Of a stretch of 64,000 bases of DNA, positions 1-12,900 are shown piece after piece. Source of the DNA: Ophiura sarsii (Eukaryota > Echinodermata > Ophiuroidea > Amphilepidida > Ophiuridae). The position numbers were made by a program, and so were the translations under genes. Under the pieces are notes generated by a model, which did not search any database, was not told where the DNA came from, and worked only from the letters and a program-made list of their open reading frames with translations. The first letter of the stretch is position 1. Each line of letters starts with the position of its first letter. The stretch covers positions 63,884,368 to 63,948,367 of the forward strand of contig CM069452.1 in NCBI GenBank assembly GCA_035610835.1. The letters run 5' to 3'.

Positions 1-913
1 TGAGTGAGGATAACTCCCAATACAATTATCATAGAAACTTACGCACTATTTCCCCCAAATGTGTATTTCGGAATAGTTGTACATGTGACCGGTAACCGCA
101 TCCATGACTGGAATATCAAATACGGTATCATTTTGAACTAAACAACCGTATATAATTCCTATACAGAATTCGAATATATACAGACTGTAACAAAAAAAAG
201 TTATAAAATCGCAATTTTATTTTCAATCCAATGTTAAAATCATGCAATGTCAAAATCCTTTACACTCTGTATTAAGTTCCGTTTTAGCTACCAGAATCAT
301 TTGGTCTTTTTAACTACTTGCGTTTACAATTCATGTATAATCTACTAAGTCGTTTAGAAATTGGGCTGGGCCACTTTTACAATATCATACAATCTTGCTT
401 GTATACATTAAATGGTTATTTTTTCCTGGCAAGGAACATTAAAGAGAACAATATAATTATTTTTCAAATAGTTTTATTGTTTTATTTCATTTGAATAAAT
501 AAATTCATAAAATAAAAAAATAACATTTATAAAGACCTAACCTTCTTTGTAATACCACTTCAAATGAACCATTGTTGTCTAACAAGAGCGCTCTACTGCT
601 ATGTTCCTGGTTCGATTCCATTCATATTAATCGCAGTGGTTAAACCATTGATTAAACCAAAGTGGCCCAGGTGATTTCACGAGTACTTTAGACAATTGAT
701 CATATCTCTGCTTACCGGCCATCGATTGTCATGAAACAAAGCTTATTCAAGAGCTAAGAAAATTTCCCTCACACGCCATTAAAACTCGAAACAGAAATTC
801 TACGGGAGATATTTTTAATATTTTTTTTCAAAACTGTATAACTTTTTTTGTTACAGCCTGTAGCTTTATATCCTACCTATACCTACTCTATAATAATTAT
901 TCCGATTCATTAC
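1..913. other. Intron 19 (partial): dispersed repeat, otherwise nothing recognised
   Basis: AT-rich sequence downstream of exon 19. The only recognised content is the dispersed repeat at 181-402 and a box-B-like GGTTCGATTCC near 608-618 without a foldable tRNA. Confidence 0.5.
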
Positions 914-3900
914 CTGATACGTAAGACACCACTACTTCTTGTTCTATACCGTTCAGGAACGCTTTACTTATTGTATGACGTCTTACATCTGTCCAGTACA
1001 CCTTCTGTTCCACAGGGTCGTAATCAACTGCCACCGGTCTTAAAACGTCTTCAAGTGGGATCTTAACCAACTCTAAGGTGTCAACGGGCCCTGTCCATAG
1101 GGACGCATTGACTAAATCAACAACAATGATTGTGCCATCTGTACGTAATATACATGTATAAAGTGCGGTATTATTAAGTTATTCGTGAAATTGCGTGTAA
1201 AATATTGGATTTTGGAGAAGGAAATGTATCGATCCGTTTATCACCCAACTATTATGCAATATTAATATTGTATCTAATTGAAGAATTTTGATTATTGTTA
1301 TATTCCACAAAAGACCTTATTTTAAACAGGTGTCATAGTATTAAGGGCACCATTAAAGAGCGCTGCATTAGTAAAAAGCTGGGCTCAAAAAGAAACTTAT
1401 AATTTTTCATTTGGTCATATCTTGAAAATCTGTACATCAAAATGAACCAAAATGACACACAGGATTACTTCAATACTCTACTCTAATGACATGTCCATAT
1501 CCAAACAGTTACCTTACTAACAGAACTGACAAATGTACTAGCATGGAACCGCTTGCTGTATCAACTCCCACGGCTATATTTTTGCGTGTAACGGGGGGAG
1601 GGGGGAAAAGTTCAATTTTTTAAACCCGAAAATCAACATCTGTGCCCCTATCAACTGAGCTAACTCCCCAGCGCATATGCCTGCGGTAAGTGGCGTTATC
1701 GAGCTAATGCAGCAGCACGCGCGTGGAGATAGTTTTATGTTGTACGATTTTGTATGGTGTAGTGGGGTTAGGGATTTATGGCACATTGACAAATTGTGTG
1801 TTTTAACCCTAACTCCCACGGCTATGTTTTTGCGTGTATCGGGGGAGGGGGAAAAAGTACCATTTTTTTAACCCGAAAAATCACCGAGTCAGTGAACCAT
1901 AGTGACCCCTTCGTGACAGTTACCCCCCCCCCCCCCCCCCCCAGGTCATGAATAACCTTTGCTCAAAGGCTATTGTATTTATGTAACCCTCTATTAGATT
2001 GACTTGTGTTTGGGCTTATTTTAAAGGCAATTTAATACCTTTTAATAATCCGAAGAGAAATAAATACATCTCTAATGATTGAAAGGTAGATGTTCTGATT
2101 TCTGGCCCGATTTTCAACTTGTTTTCTATTTTACATGAAAGGTTATCCTTAAAATTGTCGCATTCCAAAGTTTAAGTTTTTTTTAGAAGCACACGGTCAC
2201 GAGATTTGCCCAAAGAGTAGTACACAAACAGTTACTGGTGGATATTTATTTATTTATTTATTCGAACATACACTTTTGGATCAGTGGCAAAAGTCTTCTC
2301 GACTAATGCGTCCATAAACATTACACAATGTTTTGAACACAAAAAGGGAAATATTGTATACAAATATTTACATGGTAACATAGATTAATGCTAGGTTAAT
2401 GCTACGTGCGGTCCATGCACGTTTCAAATATGATTTACAAAACACATCAAATATATGAAGTAAGTGAAAATCATCACTTGCTGTAAGAACATCATTTGAA
2501 AGACCTAGCATAAGACACAATTTTATTGTTAGACTACCCGATATAAAGATTCTCCAAAATTCTTCTAAATTATGTAGTAGGCCTAATAGTTGATGTTCAA
2601 GCTTGCGATATTCATCAACTCTGATATGATTTAAGCCGCTACATAGAAATAGGAAATGTCTCAAATCCTCAATATCATTATTGCATAATGGACAGTATAT
2701 ATTTATATCCGGTTTCCATGAGTGAGCACGGCCATTGAGTGGTAGTGTATTTGACCGTGCTCTGAATTTCATTGATGCACCATAGAAATCTAATTTGCAT
2801 ATTAAATAATCTTCTAAACCAGGTTTACTTTTGAATAATACATAGTCCTTCAAGGATGATTTTGTCAAAGCTGAATTGAGCCACTTAACATTATAATTAT
2901 CACTATCATTATCATTAAAATTATTTACCTCATGTTAGCCTATAATTTCTAAATGGAACATTTCTGGCCCCTAAGATTTTACAGACATAATGAAAAAAAT
3001 TTTGGGATTCTTCTGATATCAAAATATCTTGATGTTAAAAAACATCATAGCCAAAAACGAACATATACCTTTAAATAATACAGCTCGATACGCATAATTA
3101 TTTGGGATGGTTGAGGTAGTGGAGCAGGAAGGAGTGGAGGAGGATATTAATATATGGGTGAAAATGGAGTGCTGTCCTGTAATAGAGCTCTAATTCTTAT
3201 TGTTATGTCAGTTTGGTGCTAAATGATGCGAGCATGCTTTACATCATTTACTTAAAGTATCAATTAAGCTAATTAATTGTATTTCTATTCTGATTAACGA
3301 AGTAGTTCTATTTTTAGATTTTGCTTCATGAAAAATTGAAAAAGAGTAATCAAGGCTCTGATTTTGATGTAAAAGAAATAGTCCTAATTTATGTATTTGT
3401 ATACTTTGGTTATTTTCTAGTATTTAAATTGTGTATTGACCTCCCTGTATATATTTCGTAATAAGCTGACCAATTAATATTGTATATGGCTGGATGCGTA
3501 ATTTCTCGAGTACAAAAAAACCATGGCTAGCCTTCATATATGCTCTGCATTTACATAGTGGAATTAAAAAGGGAGTCATCATTTTGTTTAAAACTTTAAT
3601 TGTGGCACCCTGTATAATATGTAGGTCACCCTGTTTATATGATATCTAGACACCATATTTACAATCCTTGGATTATTAGCTTTCCAAATGTATGGTTTCA
3701 TACCATTTAAACGTAGACATTTTGATATATTCTACTAAAACTGCGAAAGGAGGTATAATTCTTGAAACAGACCCATGTAACACAAATGTAGCCCAGGTTA
3801 AAAAACGTGACTTTATCAAATCTGAACATGTCTTAAATGTTACCTGTATAGGTCAATGACCCCTGGTGACCCCATATGACATGTCACTTTAAATCACTGA

Positions 3901-6900
3901 GGACCCCATAGGTGCATGGACCAAAGGGATCTTTTGACCAATTCTGTCGGTCATCGGTCGTAAATGGAAAGCAGATTCACATTTTGACCCCTAGTGACCC
4001 TCTTCTTGACCTTTGACCGGAATTTGTTCTTGTCTTATCAAACCAAACAAGATAAGTCCGGCCCAAATCGGAGAATGTCTCAAATGTTACCCCGTCTATA
4101 GGTCAATGACCCTTAGTGACCTCATAATTATGACATGTCAGGGTGAGTAAAAAAAACTGCAATAGTGGAAAAAAACCATTTTGTTTTAAAAACTAAGTTG
4201 AATTTTTTTAAACGTTATAAGAATACCTTATTTGTTAATAAATTAGTGTGAAAAAATGAAGTCAATATCACTTTTCGTTTGCCTTTGGGGAACCTTTTTA
4301 CCCGTGCACCCATTTCACAAGTTTGTCCACGAGATACCCAAAATATGCATCAGATCGCAAAAAGTGTCTCTCATTCAAAATTGGAAACTTGAGTACATTT
4401 ATGTTATTGGAATTTGATGCATCCTTTCTTGTTTACATGTGAGTTAACATAATCAATTTACCCTACCCATGCTATGAAATGCTTATTATGTTCTAAATGT
4501 TAATAAAAAACTGACATTTTCCAATTTTTTGTTGGCGGGATATTCAAATATGAAAATGCAATGTGTGCAATTTCAATTGAAAATCACTGTGCTCGTGGAC
4601 AAACATGTACATTTGGTTGTGCAGCAAAAAGGGTCACCAAAGACAAACGGAAAATGCGATCGCCTTAATTTTTCACACAAGTTAGGATTATTTAAATATT
4701 TCATTCTTGCAACGTTTAAAAAGTTTTAAAATTCATTTTGGTTTTGAAAACAAAATGGCTTCTTTCCACTTTTGCAGTTTTTTGACTCACCTTGTATGTG
4801 CATATGTGCATGGACCGAAGAAATCTTTTGACTAACTCTGACGGTCATTGGTCATTTCCTCTATGCGATTTTGAACGAACTTATCGCATATACTTTAATA
4901 ACACAAGAACATGGTCAATCATGACCTCTGGTCTTAGGGCCATCTCATGTCTTATGATAAGACAAGAAGTCCACGACATGACAAAAAATCATGGTGTCGT
5001 GGTCTGTGACCGTAGCAAAATCTAGTTATTTATTTATTTGGTAAACATTACGTTCCCTGTATATTACAATCTGCTCTAGGTATACTAAATCGTGACTTTT
5101 CTCGAAATTTGAAATAGCACTAGTTTGTTATAACAAATTGAACACAACAACTTTCAAAGGTCGCAATTTGGGCTCGTAGTTCCACCCAAGAATTGGCAGA
5201 CCATGGTCAGACTTAATACCTATTGACCACATACCGGGGGACCTTGTGTTTAGCGAAAAGGCATTCTACAATATTGCCACATATTTCCTACAGCCCCTTT
5301 AAGTAGTCACATTGGGTTAATTTTTAAAACTATAATCTGCTCTTGGGATACTATATTGTGACTCTTTTCGAAATTTGAACTTTTGATTTTATCAAATTGG
5401 AAATAGCACGTCTTAACACAAATAGAACGTCTTAACACAACAACTTTCAAAAGTCACACTTTGGGCGACCAATCATTTTAAACCTATGTAATTTTAATTG
5501 AAATTATTTATAGGCAACTATGCATTAGTGAAATTGTAACATTTTCTTTCAGTCAATTTGGCTAACCTCGTTAATATTCAATGGTTTTCACTCGTTCGAC
5601 CAGCAAACAAGATGAACATTGACACATTATTAGCATTATTGCCACTTCTCCCAAGAAAAACAAAATACAAAGTCCAATAGGCTAGACTTGAATATACAGG
5701 CCAAAAGAGGCCTCCCCAAGAGCCTAGAGCCTGGGCCATGCTTAGGAGAGCGATGGAAGCAGAGTAGGTGGTGTGAAATATATCAGAGAAAGGTGTATGA
5801 AGGTGAAGATTTATTACTCCGGAAAAGCTCGAAAAGCGTGGTTATGATAGTGTTGAACTTTTAAGGGGATGGAATTGAAATGACATAAGGTCAAACAAAT
5901 TGTTGTATTGCCCTCAAGTGCCAGAAATCGCGAGGTCGGATCGTATGGTGTGTTTTTTTAATTTAAAAATATATATATATCATAATGTTAATTTTTGACG
6001 TTCAGGATGCCGAATTTGACACCCCAAAATATGCCAATCCCATAACTGTAATAAAACCTTTTACAATAGTTGTTAAGTAATGGTAATCATACTTCAATGC
6101 TTATTTGATTGATACAACTATACTCAAACCAGTACGGTAGTTGAAAAATAATTCCCAAATAACAATATTCCTTAGTTATCTTAAGACTACCATAACCATA
6201 ACTAAATTTAAAATTATCTAGAATATTACCTCTTTATTAAAGATCATAATGTTTGATTTATCAATGGATTTTCACTTAATATAATAGTCATGTAATCAGT
6301 TGAGAGCACACTGTAAACCTCTAGGGTGTTTTGAGATGAGAGTTAAATCATCAGCATACATAAGACAATTTAGAGAATTATTAGAATACATAAGACAATT
6401 TAGAGAATCATTAGAATTTAGTTGTTTGATTTATCAATGGATTTCCACTTAATACAATAGTCATGTAATCGGTTGAGAGCACACTGTAAACCACTAGGGT
6501 TTTTTGAGATGAGGGTTAAATCATCAGCATACATAAGACAATTTAGAGAATTATTAGAATTTAGTTGTTATCGCAACTTGGTCACAATTGAAGTTAAATA
6601 TGTCCGGAAGGTCATTGAGAAGAAGAACATAGGACTAAGAACACATATTTGTTTCACCAAGCTGAAGGAAAATTACTATTTGTTAACTTCTTTATAACAA
6701 AATAGTCGTTTCCTTCAGCTTGGAGGCTCAGCACTCTCACGGATATCCACAAAAAAGAGAAAAATATACTCAAAAAATGATAGAAGTATTGCTGTATCAA
6801 GTATATTATGTTAATTATTTTGTCTAGTCTTATATAATCGCCTTTTAGTATGTTATACACCTATCAGTTGTAAGACGCACTATACGACCCCCGGGAGAGG

Positions 6901-9900
6901 TGCGACATGGATGTGTCGTTTACCACCACATTCTTGACGGAGGGTACGTCAGTGGCAGCCTTTGGTCCGTCAAAAAATTGACGAAGAGTGCGTCAAGGTC
7001 CGTCACTTTACATGGGTGCGTCACAGTGTACATCTTTTTAAGAACAACAACATATACGACCTTTAAATATATACTATACTATACCATCAACCAGGCTCTA
7101 CTTTAATACCGCAAACATCACTTTTCCGATATTTTATACCGCCGGTTCTAAAATGCCTGAAATCACTCGATATCGCCATTGAAAGTGTGCAAGAGTTTGG
7201 CAAACGAAAAAAAACAAGAAACCGACAGTAGACCGAGACTCTTTTATTTTGAGAGTAGTGTCACGTATAAGATAGGGGATTAGCATTGCGCTATACCGCA
7301 CAAGCGCAGAACAATCTAACAACAGCAGAGGTAGGTAGGAGGACAGGTCCCGGACTTGGATTTGGTCGGGGGGTGTGCGGCAGGAGATTCAAATAAAAAA
7401 CCCTACCCATTTCTAAGGGTGATTTGTGGAAAAACGGTACCCATTTCTAATGATTTTGCTTCATTTATAAACCCTCGTTCGCAAATGATCTGGAAAATAG
7501 ACCAATATTTCGCAATTCGCGAAAGTAGACCCATTTGTAAAGATTTTTGGTGTGGAAAACTAGACCCAATTTTCGCAATTCGCGAAAATATACCCATTTG
7601 TAAGGATTTTAAAATAGACCTATAAGTAACAAGTGGGGCAAATTTTTATTTTTAGAGATTTTCCATCACAAAATCATACCCCATTATTGTTTTTTCTAGC
7701 AAAAAGCGTCTAGAGCGACACTCTCCCCGAATACCGCAGTAATTAGGCGAGTACCCCCCCCCCCCCCCCCCCAGCCCCACACCGGAGGAAAGGTCACACA
7801 GAATGTGTCAATCAAGCTCACGGACACAGATATCAACCAACAAAAAGTCGGGTATTAAAAGGGAATAAAAAGAGAGAAAAAAACCTGGGAGATAATTATT
7901 TGATTTGAACAAAACAAAACACGGTTAATAAATTCGAGGCCAGGCGCTGGCCGAGCTGAGGGAGCCGGGGCATCCCCTGTTAGGCTTTCCACCCTGTCCC
8001 CATCACCGAAATGAAATGACAATCTGTGATATGACTATACAGTCGGTTATGACCATCCCCTTGATCACAGGCCCCCATCCAAAAACAAAAAAGGAACATA
8101 AAGACTCATTGATATTTGTATACGTTTATGTGCCTGCCTTTTGGGGTGCCTTTTCTCGAAATTTAGTATATTGATGGGTGGTATTGATTAAATCAGAAGT
8201 TTTTTTGGTATTTTTAAATGCCCCCTTAATTCTTTGATAGTACATTGTATATAGAAGGTGTAATTTCCAATATCCGAAGTTCAAATGTTTAAATACACTT
8301 TCGAGAACCCAATTTTGGTTAAAATATACTTTCGAGAACCGAATTTTCTACTTACCACCCGTTTATTGTAAATAGGCCTACATGTATTACAAGGGATGAA
8401 GGATGCCCCTGCCCCTCCCCTACCCCAGCCTACCCCACCCCACCCCACCCCTGGTTACGCCACTGAACGGGTCAAGGCAGAATGGGAAATGTCTCGAAAT
8501 TGTTTCAGGGATCCTCATCCTGACGTTTATGATAATCAGTTAAATATTTTATGAATTTTATACCAGTCAGACATTCTTGTGCATATAAAAGTTCTCCTCT
8601 TGGTTCCGTCCCGGTCCCGGTCCGGGGTCTATATATTCGAGGGGCCAGGGTTGACAACATCGAATAAGAGCAGATCCCCCGTGAATCAAAGGTAGTTAGT
8701 TTCATTTTCAGTAGTCATCGTGTTTTATCCAGTTTAGTCAACGATATCTGACGACGGGGTGCGTCGTCATGGTCCGTCAGAATCCGCCAATGGTGCGTCC
8801 AAAAATTGACTGAGGGTGCGTATTTGGATGACAAAGGTCCGTCGTTTTTTTGACACAGGGTGCGTCATGGTACATGAGAAGTTGACGCACCTCGGTAAAG
8901 TGACGCACCACTCCCGGGGTCGTATAGTGCGTCTTACAACTGGTAGGTGTATTAGTGGGAAAAAACAATATCATCCCTTCGAATCAAATTGGTTTTCGGA
9001 AAGGCTCCATGACAAGTGACCACATTCTGGTTCTAAAATCACTATCAATAAGTATATTAATCGGGCAAGTAAAGCCCATTTGTATGTTTGTTTTATTGAT
9101 TTCTCCGCTGCATTTGATACTATATGGCGTGACGCTCTTCTATACAAATTAACTAAAATTCGTATCGGGGGTAAATTTCTTTTAAGAACTTGTTTTAAAA
9201 ACAATGCAAGACCTTTACTCATTAGTCTGTTTCGCTGTTAAATGTGATGGTAAACTAACTGAAAATTAATGTTATAGATCACGATGGATTTAAAGAGAGA
9301 TGTGCTCATAAAGTTATGTGGTGACACATATTCTGGACTGTCTGTTTTGGGATAGGGAAAGCCCTGTTGACACGTGGTGCTGCTAAGCATGCCTTACTGT
9401 GTTAGAAATCTTCTGTGTGCTTACCTGGAGTGTAATAAGTTGCTGATTCAGTTGTTGGGTACGGGGTTGGGTAGTCAGTGGGTACCTCAGTTGTTGTACG
9501 ATAATAGTCACACTTCAGTAGTAATTCATCGCTGTTGTCAGTACAATCCGGGAAACCGTCACATACAAGGTGATATGAAATGCACAATAAGCCATCATGA
9601 CACGCATACTGATCAGCACATTCAGCTTGAAAGTAAAAAAGCATTTTCTAGGTCAAGGATTAACCTGGTCTGACCTACCCGTATTCTTTTCGACTATGAT
9701 ATTGTTTAAGGCCATGTGTTATGAACTCACCCCCCCCCCCCCCCCAAAAAAAAAAAAGGCGTTGCATTTTTTGGTGACGAATCATCCATCTCTCTCTATT
9801 AACTCAACAACTAAATGTGGTAGCGCTATAGTTGAGGTGTCATGTGAAAGCCTATTCACAGGTAATAGAGCATTTGATATTATTCAGTAGACATATCAAT

Positions 9901-12900
9901 CAATTAATTCATACATTTGTAAATACCTAAAATAAATTCGGAAGTGTATATGGCCATCCCGCCTGCACTTTGCAATATCTGTGGTCCAATAGCATAGGCA
10001 ATGCCTAGGTATCGATGAAGGAACCCTAGGTTGGCCAGATTTCTATCCGTCCAATACATGAAGTCTCTGTAAATGGCTACATCGAATGGATCGATATCCG
10101 TAAGTTGTGATAAATCCTTTAATATACGACGGTTGGTGCCATCCAAGCTGGCCGTTTCCAATGTGTTTTTGCCGGCATCGCTCCAATAAATACGAGATTC
10201 TGCACGAAGGGATTGGAATGAGGAAATTTGATAAGTAATTTTGTTTTACAACGTTGCAACGTAAAGTTTCATTAGCGTTTTTGCACACCAAATTATTTGT
10301 TTAATTACCAATTAGGCCAAACAAAAAACAAGTTTTTCCCAGTAGTGCACGCGCAATTCTTTGAGACGCTTGATTCTTGCGCATTTAATTTCGTTAATTG
10401 TTTACGCGCCATTTTTTGTCAAAATTGTGTCCAACATGTTTCAAGCTGGCGATTGGCCACATACGGCAAACACGAGTAAAAATCCTCGGCGAAAATCACA
10501 TTGTAGCGAGAATTGTTGGCTTTTGAACTGTGTAAAATAATTAATAAAACAATTCAAATCAACAGATTATACATCACAAAATCGACCAAAGTTTACCATA
10601 CGTCACTATATAATACCACCAAAGAATTGCCCGTCATACTCCCGTTAATTGAGTGTCACGCAACTCCGATGAATATCCTGTGTAAGTTGAAGCAATTGTC
10701 AACGTGTGTCCGCCGGCGTCGACGGACGCTTACAACGGAAGTATTCTACGACCCTGTATCGTACACGGCGCAAATTTGGAAATTCGCGTCTTCGGATGTT
10801 AGATTTGAAATTTCCAAAAAGACAGTGTCTCAAAAGAGTCTTTGGGTAATTGTAGAAATTCCAGATATGGATCTTTAAAGGATCATTTTCATTGTCATTG
10901 GTTGTACAAAGCTGAAAGGGGTTCTAAGCCTTATATGTGTGACCCCAACACATGGGAGTCCCCCCGTGGACTACCTTGCGAGTCTAACGTCAATCCAGTT
11001 GGAATTAGTAGATCTGTGTCGATAATATTTACTCTCTCACTTCCACTCTCTGTTGCACGTTCAATTTTAGGCTGCAATCCTAATGATGTCCAGTACAGAT
11101 GGCTATAATTTAGATGATCGACCGTTATGAAAAAATAATAATAATGGGTGTTAATTACATAGCAACAGTAACGCGTTAAAGTTTTTCATTTGCCCATAAC
11201 CGACACACTTTTAAATCCTACAGATATGTACTGTTAGTGCTATATATCTATAAACTTAAATGGAACCGCCGATATTTCCCGATATATTTTGATAACAACG
11301 ATTCATTTCCGGGGGAAGGGTGACAACTCCCAAGACAGCTTTTTAGTACAACTTGGTGAACCAAGTGTATCGATGCTAGGGTATCGGTAGCCTTAAGAAG
11401 GTAAAACTAAGTTTGATATGTGACGTTCGATTGACCAATCAATGGTCACGAATATTATTGATGAATCAATAGATTAATGTTCAAAGATATCGCTGCAAAT
11501 AATTGTAAACAAGGATTTGAACATCTAAATCAGATAAGAGTAGAGTAGATCAAGACATTATTATGCGATCTTTTTCATGGAACGCCCTCTATCTTTGAGT
11601 TTGTCCTCTAAATGCATTTTGGGGGTCAAATGAAATTTATAGAGCTCTCTTGCTCTGTAAGTAACAGAGCAAGAGAGCACGTGTGTTCCAGCGGAACAGC
11701 GCAGGACTCATGATCATGAGGTTGTGAGTTCTAGCCCCGCCGTGGCCAACTGGTTTGTGTCACACTCTAAGTAGTGTTGATAGGCTGTGCACTGTTTGTT
11801 GGCTGATAGCTGTCTAAGTGTAGCGATGTAAAGGGTACTGATTCAAAATGGCAGCGATAATAATTGGCCAAAAAGTGCTTTTGGACTTTGCTTGCATTAT
11901 GGATAGTGTTATTTAAGAACGGTGTTATTTTATTTTTTTAAATTAATACGCTTCCTAATTACTTCAAAATCATGTTTGGGTTAAAATAAACTTGACCCGA
12001 CAACTTATTTTTTTGATTCGTAAATAAAATTCCGTGGTTTTACATCGTGTTAACACCGTTTACAGTGTTTCCAGATACGATCGCAACTGTACACAAGTGA
12101 ACACAATTATAGTACGGAATGGTTTGTCGAAAATTCCTTAAATAATTGCAAGCCAGATTTCCATTGTGATTTAGTAAAGTTATGAGTTTTTTTCTACGGA
12201 AAATACAGTCAAGATCGATTTACGAGTCCAGGAATGTCCTTCGTGGTAGTCAAACTTCATTATAAGAGAGAAAGATATGTGTAAAAGTTTAAAAAAGATC
12301 ACATATTATTAGCTTTAATTGATCCAAAACTATATACATTTTGCAGGCCAAATAAGTCAGAATAAAGATGGTCGCCCTGTGCTTGAATAATGTTTTATTC
12401 ACACAGTTATTCTCATGAGGTCTAAGTAATGTAGTGTGTCCCGTTTCATTAGGTTTGAGGAGCAGATTTTGAGGAGTCCAGTCTCCATAGAAGTATGCCG
12501 TCATGGTATGACAGTTCGGTAAAGTTATAGATCGATGACTCAACCGGGGATTTTAGATATGGCAAGATATAGGAGACGCTAAAAAAATCAGATTTTTTTT
12601 TGTTGTTGAAGCCATACCTCATACCTTTTTAGTTCATACCTACCACAATTTTCATAACATTTCTGAAAATAAAGAAATACAAGAGAACTCTGACGGTAGA
12701 GGGCAATATATTGACAAACAAAGAAATACATTTCAAATTTCAAAAATAAAGAAATACATAAGCTCCGATTTTTCAAAGGGTAGGTTTTGATTCATACCTA
12801 CCACGATTTTCATACCATTTCTCAAAATAAAGAAATACAAAAGAACTCTGACGGTAGAGGGCGATATATTGAAAAACAAAGAAATACATTGCAAATTTCA

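Larger units (their letters stand above)
2080..3074. mobile_element. MITE-like TIR element interrupted by a LINE 3' end
   Basis: Ends carry inverted GAAAGGTAGATGTTC (2081) and GAACATATACCTTT (3058-3072). The flanking parts, 2080-2234 and about 2930-3074, match in inverted order the uninterrupted element at 13126-13451 (for example AAATGGAACATTTCTGGCC). The middle, 2235-2925, is a retrotransposon fragment, so the insertion order is clear. Confidence 0.75.

Noticed and set aside
7340..8474. Separate hAT element ending GGTTACGCCACTG at 8452-8464
   Set aside because: No matching left end or 8-bp duplication found.
10513..10878. 121-codon plus-strand open frame
   Set aside because: In intron 16, no domain, no codon-level pattern; likely chance.
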